This document shows, piece by piece, positions 18,359-27,467 of a stretch of 64,000 nt of DNA (position 1 is its first letter; every line of letters starts with the position of its first letter). Under the pieces are notes generated by a model, which worked only from the letters and a program-made list of their open reading frames with translations, searched no databases and was not told the DNA's origin. A program made the translations under genes and the position numbers. The stretch comes from a bacterium (GTDB lineage Bacteria > UBA4055): the NCBI GenBank assembly GCA_029559475.1, contig JAKQBN010000061.1:6020-70019 (forward strand), read 5' to 3'.

Positions 18359-18667
18359 TTATGAGCACTCGTTCACATCTTTCAGCTTGAGTGAAAAGCC
18401 CGATCCATAAAACCTTTTTTCGTTATAATCGAGAGTAGCACCGCCGTATCTTTTTAAAAACTCCACGCTTCTCGGATCTACCAAAAATTCGATTTCTGAA
18501 ATCTTAAGCACGTTATCTTCCGCGCCTTTGTTATCCAAAGCTATACCTAGCCTCGGTCCGCCTCATCCGATACCGTCAAAATAAACTCTTACGAACTGGT
18601 TTTTATTTTCCGGTTTCTCCAGAACTTCTTTCACTTTTACCGCCGCAGTATCTGTTACTATAAGCAT
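18359..18667 (-). CDS. HesB/IscA-like selenoprotein (in-frame UGA = Sec35)
   Basis: ATG at 18667 with GAGG five bases upstream. Codon 35 is TGA (18565-18563) inside VYFDGIG-U-GGPRLGIALDN, exactly where HesB/IscA-like proteins carry the conserved Cys of GCGGPxLG. Conserved sequence continues after it (ISEIEFLVDPRSVEFLKRYGGATLDY) to a TAA at 18359, 102 residues. Downstream of UGA the message can fold CTTTG-GATAA-CAAAG; the loop starts 27 bases after UGA with a G, as the bacterial SECIS model asks. HesB-like selenoproteins are a known anaerobe family. Likely a thiol or Fe-S related redox protein; sequencing error or pseudogene is less likely. No sel genes lie in this window. Confidence 0.88.
18523..18540 (-). 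promoter_or_regulatory. Candidate bacterial SECIS hairpin
   Basis: CTTTG-GATAA-CAAAG, a 5-bp stem with a five-base loop beginning with G, 24-27 bases 3' of the UGA codon on the minus strand; a bulged G and an outer GC pair may extend it. Distance and loop G fit the published bacterial SECIS pattern. Position range is approximate to a few bases. Confidence 0.65.
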
Positions 18668-18736
18668 TTCCACCTCAGGGATTTTTTAATTTTACTAAAT
18701 ATAGTATCTTCTATATATCATAGTTGATGATTTTAA

Positions 18737-20011
18737 TCAGATTTTTTCAAATATTTCAACGGGATTTTCTACTAGAAGCACTTTGTATCCTGTTTTTTCG
18801 CTCAGATCATCGGGAGTGATATCGTCTAAGAACTTTCCGTCGTAATTCAATATTGTTGAAGGGATGAGAAGCAGATCATCTCCGGATTTTGCTTTCCCCA
18901 CAGATTTTATAATATCTTTCCCTCCCAAAAGCCCCGCTACAGTAACGCTACGACCGAAAAGCATATTCTCAGCTTTGATAAGTCTGACACTCAGATTTTT
19001 TACTTTTTTTAATTCAGGCATAACTATTCTATTCATTATTTCATAAAACAGCTCTCCTGTTACGATCGTAACAGATGCCTTTTTATTGATCTTCTCAGGG
19101 ATCGCATCGACCGATTCAAGAAATCTTTCTATAAAATTCCTTGCCGGTCCCACTCCGTCCTCGTACTGAAGATAATCCTCGTAAAACTCCTCTTCAGGAA
19201 GTTCAATTCCTGATGTTATAAAAAATTCATCCGCCGGGAACACGAAGCCGGTACCGGTTTCTTTTTTATACTTCTTATTAAGTTTGAAGATAAGCTTTAC
19301 CGTTTCTGCTGCTATCTCCTTTGTTACAGGCTCTATTTTTGGAAGGTTCTTTCTAAAAGACGTGAGGCCTACCGGAACAACGGCCACCGATCTGACCATC
19401 GGATAAAACCCGCGCATTACCCGAATTGTATCTTCAAGTATCTTTCCGTCATTATATCCGGGACACATAACGATCTGGGTATGAAGTTCTATACCGTTAT
19501 CCGTCAGATACTTCATTTTTTCTAAAAGTTTATCGTCTTTCTTTATGCCGAGAAGTTTTTTTCTGACGTCGTCGTTCACTGAATGTACCGAAATATATAA
19601 AGGACTCAGCTTCATTTTAACAATTCTGTCGAGCTCTTTCGGCGTAATAGTTGTCAGCGTGAAATAATTACCGTAAAGGAATGAGAATCTATAGTCCTCA
19701 TCTTTAACATAAATTGTTTTGCGCATTCCTTTCGGGTTCTGACTTATGAAACAGAAAATGCAGTTGTTACCACAATGCCTGATCTTTAGATCTTCTACTT
19801 CTATACCGTTGTTGCCGGCGGTTTCGAAAGCTGCTTTATAAGCCCCCGCCTTTCCCTCAACAACAAATGACAGTGGTTCGTCCGCACAGTAATAATTAAA
19901 ATCAATGGCGTCTTCGATCTGTTTGCCGTTAACAGATATCAGGCTGTCGCCTTTTCTGATACCCGCCTTATAGGAAGGCGAGTTTTTTTCGACCGATACG
20001 ATTTTTACCAT
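18737..20011 (-). CDS. PDZ-radical SAM protein (DUF512 family)
   Basis: A 424-residue protein. Residues about 1-65 form a PDZ-like domain (SPSYKAGIRKGDSLISVNGKQI). The radical SAM cysteines are Cys80, Cys84 and Cys87 (CGNNCIFCF), with a family-type spacing of CxxxCxxC. The C-terminal DUF512 segment includes VVPVGLTSFRKNLPKIEP and the NFIERFLES region. Reaction unknown; these are conserved in anaerobes and clostridia. It starts two codons after purL ends, so the two may share a message, and lies 70 bases upstream of the HesB-like selenoprotein. Confidence 0.87.
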   Translation of the reverse strand: MVKIVSVEKNSPSYKAGIRKGDSLISVNGKQIEDAIDFNYYCADEPLSFVVEGKAGAYKAAFETAGNNGIEVEDLKIRHCGNNCIFCFISQNPKGMRKTIYVKDEDYRFSFLYGNYFTLTTITPKELDRIVKMKLSPLYISVHSVNDDVRKKLLGIKKDDKLLEKMKYLTDNGIELHTQIVMCPGYNDGKILEDTIRVMRGFYPMVRSVAVVPVGLTSFRKNLPKIEPVTKEIAAETVKLIFKLNKKYKKETGTGFVFPADEFFITSGIELPEEEFYEDYLQYEDGVGPARNFIERFLESVDAIPEKINKKASVTIVTGELFYEIMNRIVMPELKKVKNLSVRLIKAENMLFGRSVTVAGLLGGKDIIKSVGKAKSGDDLLLIPSTILNYDGKFLDDITPDDLSEKTGYKVLLVENPVEIFEKI

Positions 20012-20017
20012 TAAACC

Positions 20018-22852
20018 CTACTTGAAATATTTCGTAAAGGGTGTTTTCCAGCAGTTCTCGATCTGGACCATGTCGATATCAATTATCTTTCCTTTGAAAT
20101 CATAGACTACTGCCGAGTATTTGGAAGTTGTAGTACCTATCTGTACGGCAAGTCCGGTTTCTACAAGCTCTTCGGCAGATTCGAGATCTTTCATTTCGAC
20201 AACGAAAGCTGCAGGTACTTCCGCGAACAGGGTCTTAACCTTATCGTTCACGTGAATATTGAAACCTTTTTTCCCTCCGATCGCCATTTCAGCCAGAGTT
20301 ATAAGAGCTCCCCCTTCGCTAACGTCCGAAGCGGAAAGAATACTGCCGTTCTGTATGTTATTGTACATGAGTTCATAAACATCTTTCGCTGTCTGCATTT
20401 TTATTTCGGGAACCCGGGTTCCGAGTTGTCCCAGCCTGTCGAAGAATATCGATCCTCCGAGATGTGCTGCACTGTAATCGCCGATAAGGAGGATAGGAGA
20501 ACCTGATCTTTTGAGATCGGGCGAAACAGTCTTTCTCCAGTCATCAGTGACCGCTCTTGCAGAAACGCATACAACCGGCGGAATTTCTATAGTAACATCT
20601 TTCGATTTGTAGGTTGATGAAAGCGAATCTTTACCTGAAATGATAGGAGTTCCAAAGAATTTGCAGGCCTCACTCAATGCTACGGCCGTCTGGTACAGGT
20701 CGGCAAGATTCGTTTCTGTCGGTTTCGGCCAGATGTGATTCTCTATCAAAAATATTCTTTTCGGGTCTCCGCCTAATGCTATCACGTTGCTCATAGCTTC
20801 ATAATATGCCCAAAGAGTTCCTTTATACGGATCGATCCTATTCAGGACGGGATTTAACCCGTGCCCGAAAATAAGAGCCGCGTCAGAATTCTTTAAAGGT
20901 TTCAGGATGCAACCGCCGGTCGGACCGTCGTTCTTCTTTCCGCATAAAGGACCTTCCACGCATGTTCCCTGCACTCCGTGGTCGTACTGTCGGATCACGG
21001 GCTCTTTTGAACAGACATTGAGATGGGAAATTATATCTTTAAAAGCTTCTGTATAATTTATCTCTTCTTCATAATATTCGCCGTCTTCAAGCCCTGTCTT
21101 CGGCTTTGTTGTAGCGGTAATTGTCTCAAGAGGCTGGCCGTCGTGCAGGAACTCCATGTCGAGATCACAGACGAGTTCGCCGCCGTCGTAAATGGTCAGC
21201 TTTTTTGTGTTCGTCGCCTCGCCGAGCACGAAGAATCCCACGTTATATTTTGCGCACACTTTTTTGATCATGTCAAGCTTTTCTTTCGGAACGGCGGCTA
21301 CCATTCTTTCTTGCGATTCTGATATCCACTTTTCGAATGATGAAAGTCCGGGATATTTTAACGGGATATTGTCCAGATGAACAACTGCGCCTGTCTTCTC
21401 TCCCATTTCTCCGACCGCTGATGAATATCCGCCCGCGCCGCAGTCTGTGAGCGCGGTGAATACATCCATATCGCGGAGTTCTAAAAGGCAGTCGAACATC
21501 CTTTTTTCTTCTATCGGATTACCGATCTGAACCGCACCGCTGTTCAGTGACGATGTCTTTTCCGTCATTTCGGCTGACGAGAAAGTCGCGCCGTGAATAC
21601 CGTCCTTGCCTGTTTTTCCTCCGAAGGAAACAAAAAGGTCGCCTTTTCCACATTTACCCTTTTTGGCATACTTTATCGGAATTATTCCGTCCGCGCCTAC
21701 AAGCACTGTCGGTTTAGGTCCGAAATCCTTGTGAAAATGGAATGAACCGTTGTTCGTCGGTATCCCCATCCTGTTCCCGTAATCCCTGACGCCTTCTATG
21801 ACGCCTGTGAGGATCCTTCTCGGGTGAAGACAACCCGGGAACACCTCTTCCTGCTTCATGTCCGGATCGCCCAGACAGAATACGTCTATTGAAGAAATGT
21901 TTTTCGCTCCCTTGCCAGTACCGGCTATGTCCCTTAATACCCCGCCCGTTCCTGTCATTGCTCCGCCGTAAGGATCGAGCCCTGAAGGAGAATTATGGGT
22001 CTCGGCCTTGATACAGATGCCGTATTCCACCCCATCCGCTTCGGCAAATCTGAAAACGCCGGAATTATCCTCGAATTTCGAGACCACATCAGGATGCGCG
22101 ATCGCTTTTTCGGTATCTTTCACAAGCCCTATGATCGATCTTTTTTCCGCGCCGTCTAATATCACTTTCGCCTTGAAGGTCTTATGCCCGCAATGCTCCG
22201 ACCATGTCTGGGCTATAGTTTCCAGCTCGACGTCGTATGCGTCCCTTCCGAGTTTTTTATAATAATTCTGAATAGTTTTCATCTCTTTAAGATTAAGGAA
22301 AAGCTTATAATCCGAAGCCTCCATCAGCTCTCTATCGGTCATTGTCCTTATAGGGATCATCTCCGTCTTTCTCGGTTTAAGGCTGACAGTAAGATCATCG
22401 GGCTTTTTTAATAGCTGCATCTGTATCTGGGCGTTCATTAATGACCTGTCCCTGATCGTCTCAAGCTGAGCAGCACTTAGATCATCTTTAAAGTAATAAG
22501 TATATGATATCATCACCGCTTCATGAGCTATCTTTTTATCTTTAAGCTCCTCCGATATTGTTTCCGCTTCGGGATTCATGACCCCCGGCTGGAACGATAT
22601 TTCGATCTTCTTCGGATATTCGCTGTAGAATTCTCCGTTCACGATATATTTTTCCGTTATCGGACATGCAAGTATCTCCGACGCTATCCTTCCGGCATCT
22701 TCGGCCGGGATCCCCTGAACGTAAAAGTTCTTGACTATCTTCATGTCTTTGATCTTTATATTGAGAAATTCCCTGATCTGATGCGATATGTGCTTTTCTT
22801 TAGGATCGCTTACAGCAGGGATCACCGAGATTTTCTGAATGTTTGCCGACAT
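20018..22852 (-). CDS. purL: Phosphoribosylformylglycinamidine synthase (PurS-PurL type)
   Basis: About 944 residues; converts FGAR to FGAM with ATP and ammonia in purine synthesis. The N-terminal 170 residues carry PurS-like repeats (VKNFYVQGIPAEDAG ... AVMISYTYYF). The two AIR-synthase-like halves follow, with WSEHCGHKTFKAKV, AETHNSPSGLDPYGGA, GRMGIPTNNGS, CGAGGYSSAVGEMGE and SDVSEGGALI. No glutaminase domain is present, so PurQ must come from elsewhere. The longest frame begins at 22909, but GAGGT lies four bases before ATG 22852, and that start removes an unlikely Arg-rich leader. Confidence 0.93.
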   Translation of the reverse strand: MSANIQKISVIPAVSDPKEKHISHQIREFLNIKIKDMKIVKNFYVQGIPAEDAGRIASEILACPITEKYIVNGEFYSEYPKKIEISFQPGVMNPEAETISEELKDKKIAHEAVMISYTYYFKDDLSAAQLETIRDRSLMNAQIQMQLLKKPDDLTVSLKPRKTEMIPIRTMTDRELMEASDYKLFLNLKEMKTIQNYYKKLGRDAYDVELETIAQTWSEHCGHKTFKAKVILDGAEKRSIIGLVKDTEKAIAHPDVVSKFEDNSGVFRFAEADGVEYGICIKAETHNSPSGLDPYGGAMTGTGGVLRDIAGTGKGAKNISSIDVFCLGDPDMKQEEVFPGCLHPRRILTGVIEGVRDYGNRMGIPTNNGSFHFHKDFGPKPTVLVGADGIIPIKYAKKGKCGKGDLFVSFGGKTGKDGIHGATFSSAEMTEKTSSLNSGAVQIGNPIEEKRMFDCLLELRDMDVFTALTDCGAGGYSSAVGEMGEKTGAVVHLDNIPLKYPGLSSFEKWISESQERMVAAVPKEKLDMIKKVCAKYNVGFFVLGEATNTKKLTIYDGGELVCDLDMEFLHDGQPLETITATTKPKTGLEDGEYYEEEINYTEAFKDIISHLNVCSKEPVIRQYDHGVQGTCVEGPLCGKKNDGPTGGCILKPLKNSDAALIFGHGLNPVLNRIDPYKGTLWAYYEAMSNVIALGGDPKRIFLIENHIWPKPTETNLADLYQTAVALSEACKFFGTPIISGKDSLSSTYKSKDVTIEIPPVVCVSARAVTDDWRKTVSPDLKRSGSPILLIGDYSAAHLGGSIFFDRLGQLGTRVPEIKMQTAKDVYELMYNNIQNGSILSASDVSEGGALITLAEMAIGGKKGFNIHVNDKVKTLFAEVPAAFVVEMKDLESAEELVETGLAVQIGTTTSKYSAVVYDFKGKIIDIDMVQIENCWKTPFTKYFK

Positions 22853-22958
22853 TATGACCTCACATAAAAAATAAGCCCTAAATATACTGTTTTGCCGGAT
22901 TCTTTGCAAGTTTATAAATAATTAAAAAATACCTTATTATTAATTATAATAATTTCTG

Positions 22959-22987
22959 TTGACACGGATTTTAACATACTTTATATT
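22959..22987 (+). promoter_or_regulatory. Promoter of the carbamate kinase gene
   Basis: TTGACA (22959-22964), 17-base spacer, TATATT (22982-22987), the cleanest promoter on the plus strand outside the island. Confidence 0.85.
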
Positions 22988-23021
22988 TTCTTCCTGTTTA
23001 ATTAAATCTGCAGGGATGCAA

Positions 23022-23969
23022 ATGTACAACAAAAGGGTCGTGATCGCGATCGGGGGCAACTCACTCACTCCGACGGACAATTCCAACTGGATAGGTTCCC
23101 AGTTCAAGAACACAAGAACAAGCATTGAATCGCTTATTCCGCTTGTAGAAAAAGGATATTCTGTAACCATTACTCACGGGAACGGACCGCAGGTCGGCGT
23201 AGCTTTAAGAAGGGTCGAAGAGACCAGGGATAAACTTCCCGATATCCCTCTGGGCGTTCTTGTAGCGGATACTGAGGGAAGCATGGGCTATATGATCGAA
23301 CAGTCGCTTCAGAATAAATTATTCGATAAAGGGCTGAAGATCCCTGTTGCTACGATACTGACCCAGGTTCTCGTGGACCAGAACGATCCGGCGCTCACCA
23401 ATCCTACTAAATATATCGGCAGCTTCTATACGGAAGAGGAAGCTAAAAAACTTGCCGCTGTGAACGGCTGGATCGTAAAACAGGACGCTGACAGAGGCTG
23501 GAGAAGGGTCGTAGGCTCTCCGAAACCTATAGACATTGTAAACAAAAATATAATAAAACAGCTGCTGGATCAGAAAAATATTGTTATAGCTGCAGGCGGA
23601 GGCGGAATACCTGTATATCTTGACGAGAAAAAGCATTTTGAAGGCGTGGATGCGGTTATCGACAAAGATATGGCGAGCGCTCTACTCGCAAATGAGATCG
23701 GAGCTGACGAACTTTTTATTATGACGGCTGTAAGCAAGGTTTCTCTCAATTTTAAGAAACCGGACCAGGTCGATCTTGATGTAATGACACTGTCCGAAGC
23801 TGATAAATATCTGAACGAGGGACATTTCCCCTATGGAAGCATGGGTCCGAAAATGAAGTCGGCCATTATGTTTTTAAGGAACGGCGGAAAAAGAGTGATC
23901 ATTACCGCTATCGATAATCTTATGGACGCTATTGAAGGTAAAGACGGCACAAGCATTGTGCAGGATTAA
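23022..23969 (+). CDS. arcC: Carbamate kinase
   Basis: 315 residues from ATG 23022; transfers phosphate between carbamoyl phosphate and ADP, giving ATP in arginine, citrulline or purine degradation. Motifs: VIAIGGNSL at the N-terminus, THGNGPQVG, and AAGGGGIPV and FEGVDAVIDKDMASALLANEIGADE in the amino acid kinase fold. The frame is open further upstream (22959), but that codon is inside the -35 box; AGGG lies six bases before 23022. No other arginine deiminase genes are in the window. Confidence 0.95.
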   Translation: MYNKRVVIAIGGNSLTPTDNSNWIGSQFKNTRTSIESLIPLVEKGYSVTITHGNGPQVGVALRRVEETRDKLPDIPLGVLVADTEGSMGYMIEQSLQNKLFDKGLKIPVATILTQVLVDQNDPALTNPTKYIGSFYTEEEAKKLAAVNGWIVKQDADRGWRRVVGSPKPIDIVNKNIIKQLLDQKNIVIAAGGGGIPVYLDEKKHFEGVDAVIDKDMASALLANEIGADELFIMTAVSKVSLNFKKPDQVDLDVMTLSEADKYLNEGHFPYGSMGPKMKSAIMFLRNGGKRVIITAIDNLMDAIEGKDGTSIVQD

Positions 23970-23998
23970 CATAAATAAAACTCAGGATGGAAATCACA

Positions 23999-24274
23999 AT
24001 GAGTGAAAAAATCAATATCCCGGATCACTACAGAAGATGGGAAGCCGATATAAAGATCGGTAAAAAAGACGACCATGTTACGATCGGCTACTGGAGAGAC
24101 GGCTGTAAAGGTTGTGGAATATGCGTAGACGTATGCCCCAAAAAAGTTTGGGAAATAATCGAAGCGAAAGACAAGTGGAACGGACAGGTGGTTCAGGTGA
24201 CTGACGCATCCAAATGCATCAAATGCATGCTTTGCGAGATACACTGCCCGGATTTCTGCATAAAGATCTATTAA
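23999..24274 (+). CDS. korD: 2-oxoacid:ferredoxin oxidoreductase, delta (ferredoxin) subunit
   Basis: 91 residues with two [4Fe-4S] motifs, CKGCGICVDVCP and CIKCMLCEIHCP. It carries electrons from the TPP centre to external ferredoxin. ATG 23999 is preferred to 23987 because GGATGG precedes it at good distance. First gene of the D-A-B-C cluster; the order and the separate small delta subunit point to a 2-oxoglutarate-type enzyme (Kor), though substrate is inferred only. Confidence 0.9.
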   Translation: MSEKINIPDHYRRWEADIKIGKKDDHVTIGYWRDGCKGCGICVDVCPKKVWEIIEAKDKWNGQVVQVTDASKCIKCMLCEIHCPDFCIKIY

Positions 24275-24295
24275 AAAATTAAAAGAGGTATAACC

Positions 24296-25429
24296 TTGAA
24301 GAAATCAGTACGATTCTACTCCGGAGCGGAACTTGTGGCGATAGCGGCTGTTGATGCCGGCTGCAGGTTTTTCGGAGGTTATCCTATTACTCCTTCCTCA
24401 GAGATAGCTGAAACCATGTCTCTAATGCTGCCTAAGGTCGGAGGAACATACATACAAATGGAGGACGAAATAGCCGCTATGGGTTCGATTATCGGAGCTT
24501 CTCTAGCCGGCGAAAAGGTCCTGACTGCTACCAGCGGTCCCGGATTTTCTCTTAAGCAGGAAAATATCGGATATGCCTATATGGCTGAAGTTCCATGCGT
24601 AATTTGCAATGTTATGCGCGGAGGCCCGTCAACTGGTCTTCCTACAGCTTTGGCTCAGGCTGACATTATGCAGGCTAAATGGGGAACCCACGGAGATCAT
24701 CCCGTAATAGCTTTAACTCCCGCCTATCTTGAAGAAATTTATGAGCTCACTATTAAGGCTTTCAACTTTGCTGAAATTTACAGAATGCCTATAATGCTGC
24801 TTCTCGATGAAGTAATTGCTCACCTGAGTGCTGCGATTGAGCTTCCGGACAAAGAGCGTCTTGTTATCAAGAACAGAAGAAGACCGACCGTGCCTCCGGA
24901 AAAATATTATCCCTACGATACTGCCTACGGAGATGTACCCCCGATGGCTAATTTCTTTGAAGGTTACAGATTTCATGTAACAGGTTTAAGCCACGATAAG
25001 ACAGGATTCCCTACTACCGACCCTGAAATTGTACAGGCTGACCAGGAAAGGCACTTGAGAAAGGTGAACAGCAAAAAAAGCGAGATCGTTGATTATGAGT
25101 ATTATAAAATGAAAGATGCTGACATAGTGATCTTCGCCTATGGCTCGACGGCCAGAGCCGCAAGAGTAGCTGTTGACAATGCCCGCAGTCTCGGAATTAA
25201 TGTCGGAATGATGAGACTCAGAGTTATATGGCCTCTCCCTGATGCCGAAATATTAAAACTTTGCAGTAAATCAAAAGCCATAATCATTCCAGAAATGAAC
25301 ATGGGACAATTAAGCGAAGTTATCGAAAGATATGCTGCTGACAGAACTAAAATAATGAGAATAAATCATGTAGGCGGGGTTCCGATCCACCCGACAGATA
25401 TACTCAATGTAATAAAGGAGGCGTTATAA
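24296..25429 (+). CDS. korA: 2-oxoacid:ferredoxin oxidoreductase, alpha subunit
   Basis: 377 residues. The N-terminal gamma-type domain begins FYSGAELVAIAAVDAGCRFFGGYPITPSSEI, and TSGPGFSLKQENIGYA is the alpha-subunit block. The C-terminal half carries VIFAYGSTARAARVAV and PEMNMGQLSEVIER, matching the Kor alpha subunit. The start is TTG with AGAGG eight bases before it. It pairs with korB, whose ATG overlaps the korA stop by one base. Confidence 0.92.
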   Translation: MKKSVRFYSGAELVAIAAVDAGCRFFGGYPITPSSEIAETMSLMLPKVGGTYIQMEDEIAAMGSIIGASLAGEKVLTATSGPGFSLKQENIGYAYMAEVPCVICNVMRGGPSTGLPTALAQADIMQAKWGTHGDHPVIALTPAYLEEIYELTIKAFNFAEIYRMPIMLLLDEVIAHLSAAIELPDKERLVIKNRRRPTVPPEKYYPYDTAYGDVPPMANFFEGYRFHVTGLSHDKTGFPTTDPEIVQADQERHLRKVNSKKSEIVDYEYYKMKDADIVIFAYGSTARAARVAVDNARSLGINVGMMRLRVIWPLPDAEILKLCSKSKAIIIPEMNMGQLSEVIERYAADRTKIMRINHVGGVPIHPTDILNVIKEAL

Positions 25430-26283
25430 TGGCTTTCGAATATGAAAAATATCTTAGAATGGATAAAATACCTCACCTCTGGTGCCCTGGATGCGGGATC
25501 GGAGTGGTACTGAAAGCGATGCTGAGAGCCGTTGAGAATATGGGGTGGAACAAGGATGATGTAGCTTTCGTTTCAGGCATTGGATGTACAAGTAGAGCGC
25601 CCGGATACATTGACTGTAACACTCTCCATACTACACACGGAAGAGCTCTTGCTTTCGCAACGGGTATAAAGCTTGCAAGACCGGCAAAACATGTCGTCAT
25701 ATTCTCAGGCGACGGCGATGCGACAGCTATCGGCGGAAACCACTTTATTCACGCCTGCAGACGAAATATTAATATGACGCTCGTCGTCGTTAACAACAAC
25801 ACCTATGGTATGACCGGCGGACAGCATTCCCCGACAACTCCGATAGGCTATAAGACCAGCACTACCGTTTACGGAAATATCGACCCTACATTCGATATCT
25901 GTATGCTGGCGAGAGGAGCCGGAGCATCTTATGTGGCGAGAGCTACTGTGAACAAAGGCAAACAGCTTGAAAAATATATTACAAAAGGTTTCGAACATAA
26001 CGGATTTTCTGTTATCGTCGCAACCGCAAACTGCCATACCCAGTTCGGCAGAAAGAACAAGATGGGAGATCCGATCTCCGCAAGAAAATGGATAGCCGAC
26101 AGAGAAATCCCGCTGGAAAAAGCGAGAGAAATGAAGGCTGAAGAGCTCAAAGACAGGGTAATTACCGGCGAGTTCATTACAGAAGAACCTGAAAAAACAA
26201 GATGGGACAACTACAACCACCCCGTACATGAATACACCGAAGCTTATCAAACGATCCGGGATAAAGCTCAGGAAAAAAAATAA
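25429..26283 (+). CDS. korB: 2-oxoacid:ferredoxin oxidoreductase, beta subunit (TPP-binding)
   Basis: 284 residues with the thiamine-diphosphate site: HLWCPGCGIGVVLKA at the start, then FSGDGDATAIGGNHFIHACRRN and NNNTYGMTGGQ. It performs oxidative decarboxylation of a 2-oxoacid to the acyl-CoA with the alpha subunit. RBS AGGAGG is upstream; its start overlaps the korA stop (TAATG). The long beta subunit and the cluster order support 2-oxoglutarate or a related substrate. Confidence 0.93.
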   Translation: MAFEYEKYLRMDKIPHLWCPGCGIGVVLKAMLRAVENMGWNKDDVAFVSGIGCTSRAPGYIDCNTLHTTHGRALAFATGIKLARPAKHVVIFSGDGDATAIGGNHFIHACRRNINMTLVVVNNNTYGMTGGQHSPTTPIGYKTSTTVYGNIDPTFDICMLARGAGASYVARATVNKGKQLEKYITKGFEHNGFSVIVATANCHTQFGRKNKMGDPISARKWIADREIPLEKAREMKAEELKDRVITGEFITEEPEKTRWDNYNHPVHEYTEAYQTIRDKAQEKK

Positions 26284-26301
26284 CAACGACGGAGACATAA
26301 T

Positions 26302-26907
26302 ATGAAAACAGAACATTATGAAGCCCGGTTTGCGGGAGTTGGAGGACAGGGCGTTATCCTTGCGGGAAAAATACTGGCTTACGGTATGGTAAGTTTTGAG
26401 GAATGCAAGGCTATTGAAACACCTACATATACCGCTCAAGTAAGAGGCGGAGCCACGAAAGTTGATGTCGTAATCGATAAAAAGCATATTGAATATCCCA
26501 GATCAGAAAATCTCGATTTTTTTCTCTCGCTCCATCAGAAATCCTTCAATATATATTATAAGGAAATAAAAAAGGATGCGATAGTCGTCGTAGATCCGAA
26601 CCTTACGCCTAAAGTTCCATCAGAAATACCGCAGAAGCTTGTCGTCGTGGATCTTGTTGAGATAGCTAAGAAGACAATGGGTAAAACCCTTTACTCTGCA
26701 GTCATCGCTGTAGGACTTTTCGCGGGAATGACCGGGATAATATCTGACAGCCATATACAGCAGGCAGTTCTTGATAATGCGCCGAAAGGGACCGAGATAG
26801 ATAACCTGAAGGCTGTCAAGATCGGTCTTGAGCTCGGGAAAAAAGCACTTGCATCGAAAGAGCATGTCGTCAGGCTCACGATAGAAGACGCGAAAATCAC
26901 GGAATAA
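26302..26907 (+). CDS. korC: 2-oxoacid:ferredoxin oxidoreductase, gamma subunit
   Basis: 201 residues with FAGVGGQGVILAGKILAYGM at the N-terminus and YTAQVRGGATKVDVVI, both typical of the gamma subunit that completes the heterotetramer. It follows korB by 18 bases and is followed by a strong terminator, so korDABC is one operon. The operon begins 17 bases after carbamate kinase with no visible promoter, so arcC and kor may be read from the promoter at 22959. Confidence 0.92.
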   Translation: MKTEHYEARFAGVGGQGVILAGKILAYGMVSFEECKAIETPTYTAQVRGGATKVDVVIDKKHIEYPRSENLDFFLSLHQKSFNIYYKEIKKDAIVVVDPNLTPKVPSEIPQKLVVVDLVEIAKKTMGKTLYSAVIAVGLFAGMTGIISDSHIQQAVLDNAPKGTEIDNLKAVKIGLELGKKALASKEHVVRLTIEDAKITE

Positions 26908-26916
26908 AATTAATTT

Positions 26917-26943
26917 AAAGCCGCTTTATGCGGCTTTTTTTAA
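26917..26943 (+). terminator. Terminator after korC
   Basis: AAAGCCGC (26917-26924), loop TTTAT, GCGGCTTT (26930-26937) and a T-run. It ends the arcC-korDABC unit. Confidence 0.9.
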
Positions 26944-26954
26944 CGGAGGATCTT

Positions 26955-27392
26955 ATGCTCGAACAAAGCCTTCTTATGGTAAAACCCCATGCTTTTACCG
27001 CAAAAAAGACTGGGACAATTATCTCTATGCTTGAAGAAAATAATTTTCAGATCGTCGGTATAAAATCCATCAAGCTGACTCCCGAACTGGCGAGAAGATT
27101 CTACTTCGTTCATCAGGGGAAAGAGTTCTTTGAAAGGCTGATAAATTATATGAGCACAGGAACAGTCGCCGCTATCTGCGTAGAAAAAGAGAACTGCGTA
27201 GCTGACTTAAGAAAATTTATCGGCGCTACCGACCCCTCAAAAGCTGCCGAGGGCACGATCAGAAAAGCTGTCGGCGTAACTGTGGAGCAGAACGGCGTTC
27301 ATGCGTCCGATTCCGTCGATAACGCAAAAAAAGAGATCAGATTTTTCTTCTCGGACATCGAACTTTATTCTTACAGATACCTGCAGTATTAG
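26955..27392 (+). CDS. ndk: Nucleoside diphosphate kinase
   Basis: 145 residues from ATG 26955 (GGAGG six bases upstream; an earlier ATG at 26928 lies inside the terminator stem). It exchanges the gamma phosphate between NTPs and NDPs. LLMVKPHAF opens the fold, GATDPSKAAEGTIRKAVGVT is the family block, and the phospho-accepting histidine sits in NGVHASDSVDNAKKEI. It is followed by the 21-codon ORF and WYL gene, probably co-transcribed. The C-terminal tail is slightly longer than usual. Confidence 0.94.
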   Translation: MLEQSLLMVKPHAFTAKKTGTIISMLEENNFQIVGIKSIKLTPELARRFYFVHQGKEFFERLINYMSTGTVAAICVEKENCVADLRKFIGATDPSKAAEGTIRKAVGVTVEQNGVHASDSVDNAKKEIRFFFSDIELYSYRYLQY

Positions 27393-27401
27393 AGGATAAT
27401 T

Positions 27402-27467
27402 ATGTCGCAGTTCCACAGGCTGATTTATATTGACAAAATGATAAATAAAGGGTCGTTACAGCTATGA
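27402..27467 (+). CDS. 21-codon ORF before the WYL regulator (leader or remnant)
   Basis: MSQFHRLIYIDKMINKGSLQ(L), stop TGA overlapping the ATG of the WYL gene (ATGA at 27464-27467). AGAGG is well placed upstream. The peptide resembles the start of a WYL regulator: compare IERIVYIDRTIKQKGSITKK from the next gene. It can be a decayed duplicate whose stop codon now couples translation into the full copy. Function as a peptide is doubtful. Confidence 0.55.
   Translation: MSQFHRLIYIDKMINKGSLQL

Noticed and set aside
18540-18667. UGA as premature stop in a pseudogene or sequencing error
   Set aside because: The frame after UGA is conserved to a proper stop and a terminator; the motif and the hairpin fit Sec decoding. 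Not fully excluded.
25705-26487. Antisense 260-codon ORF over korB
   Set aside because: Overlaps two certain genes entirely; Phe/Ser-rich low-quality translation.
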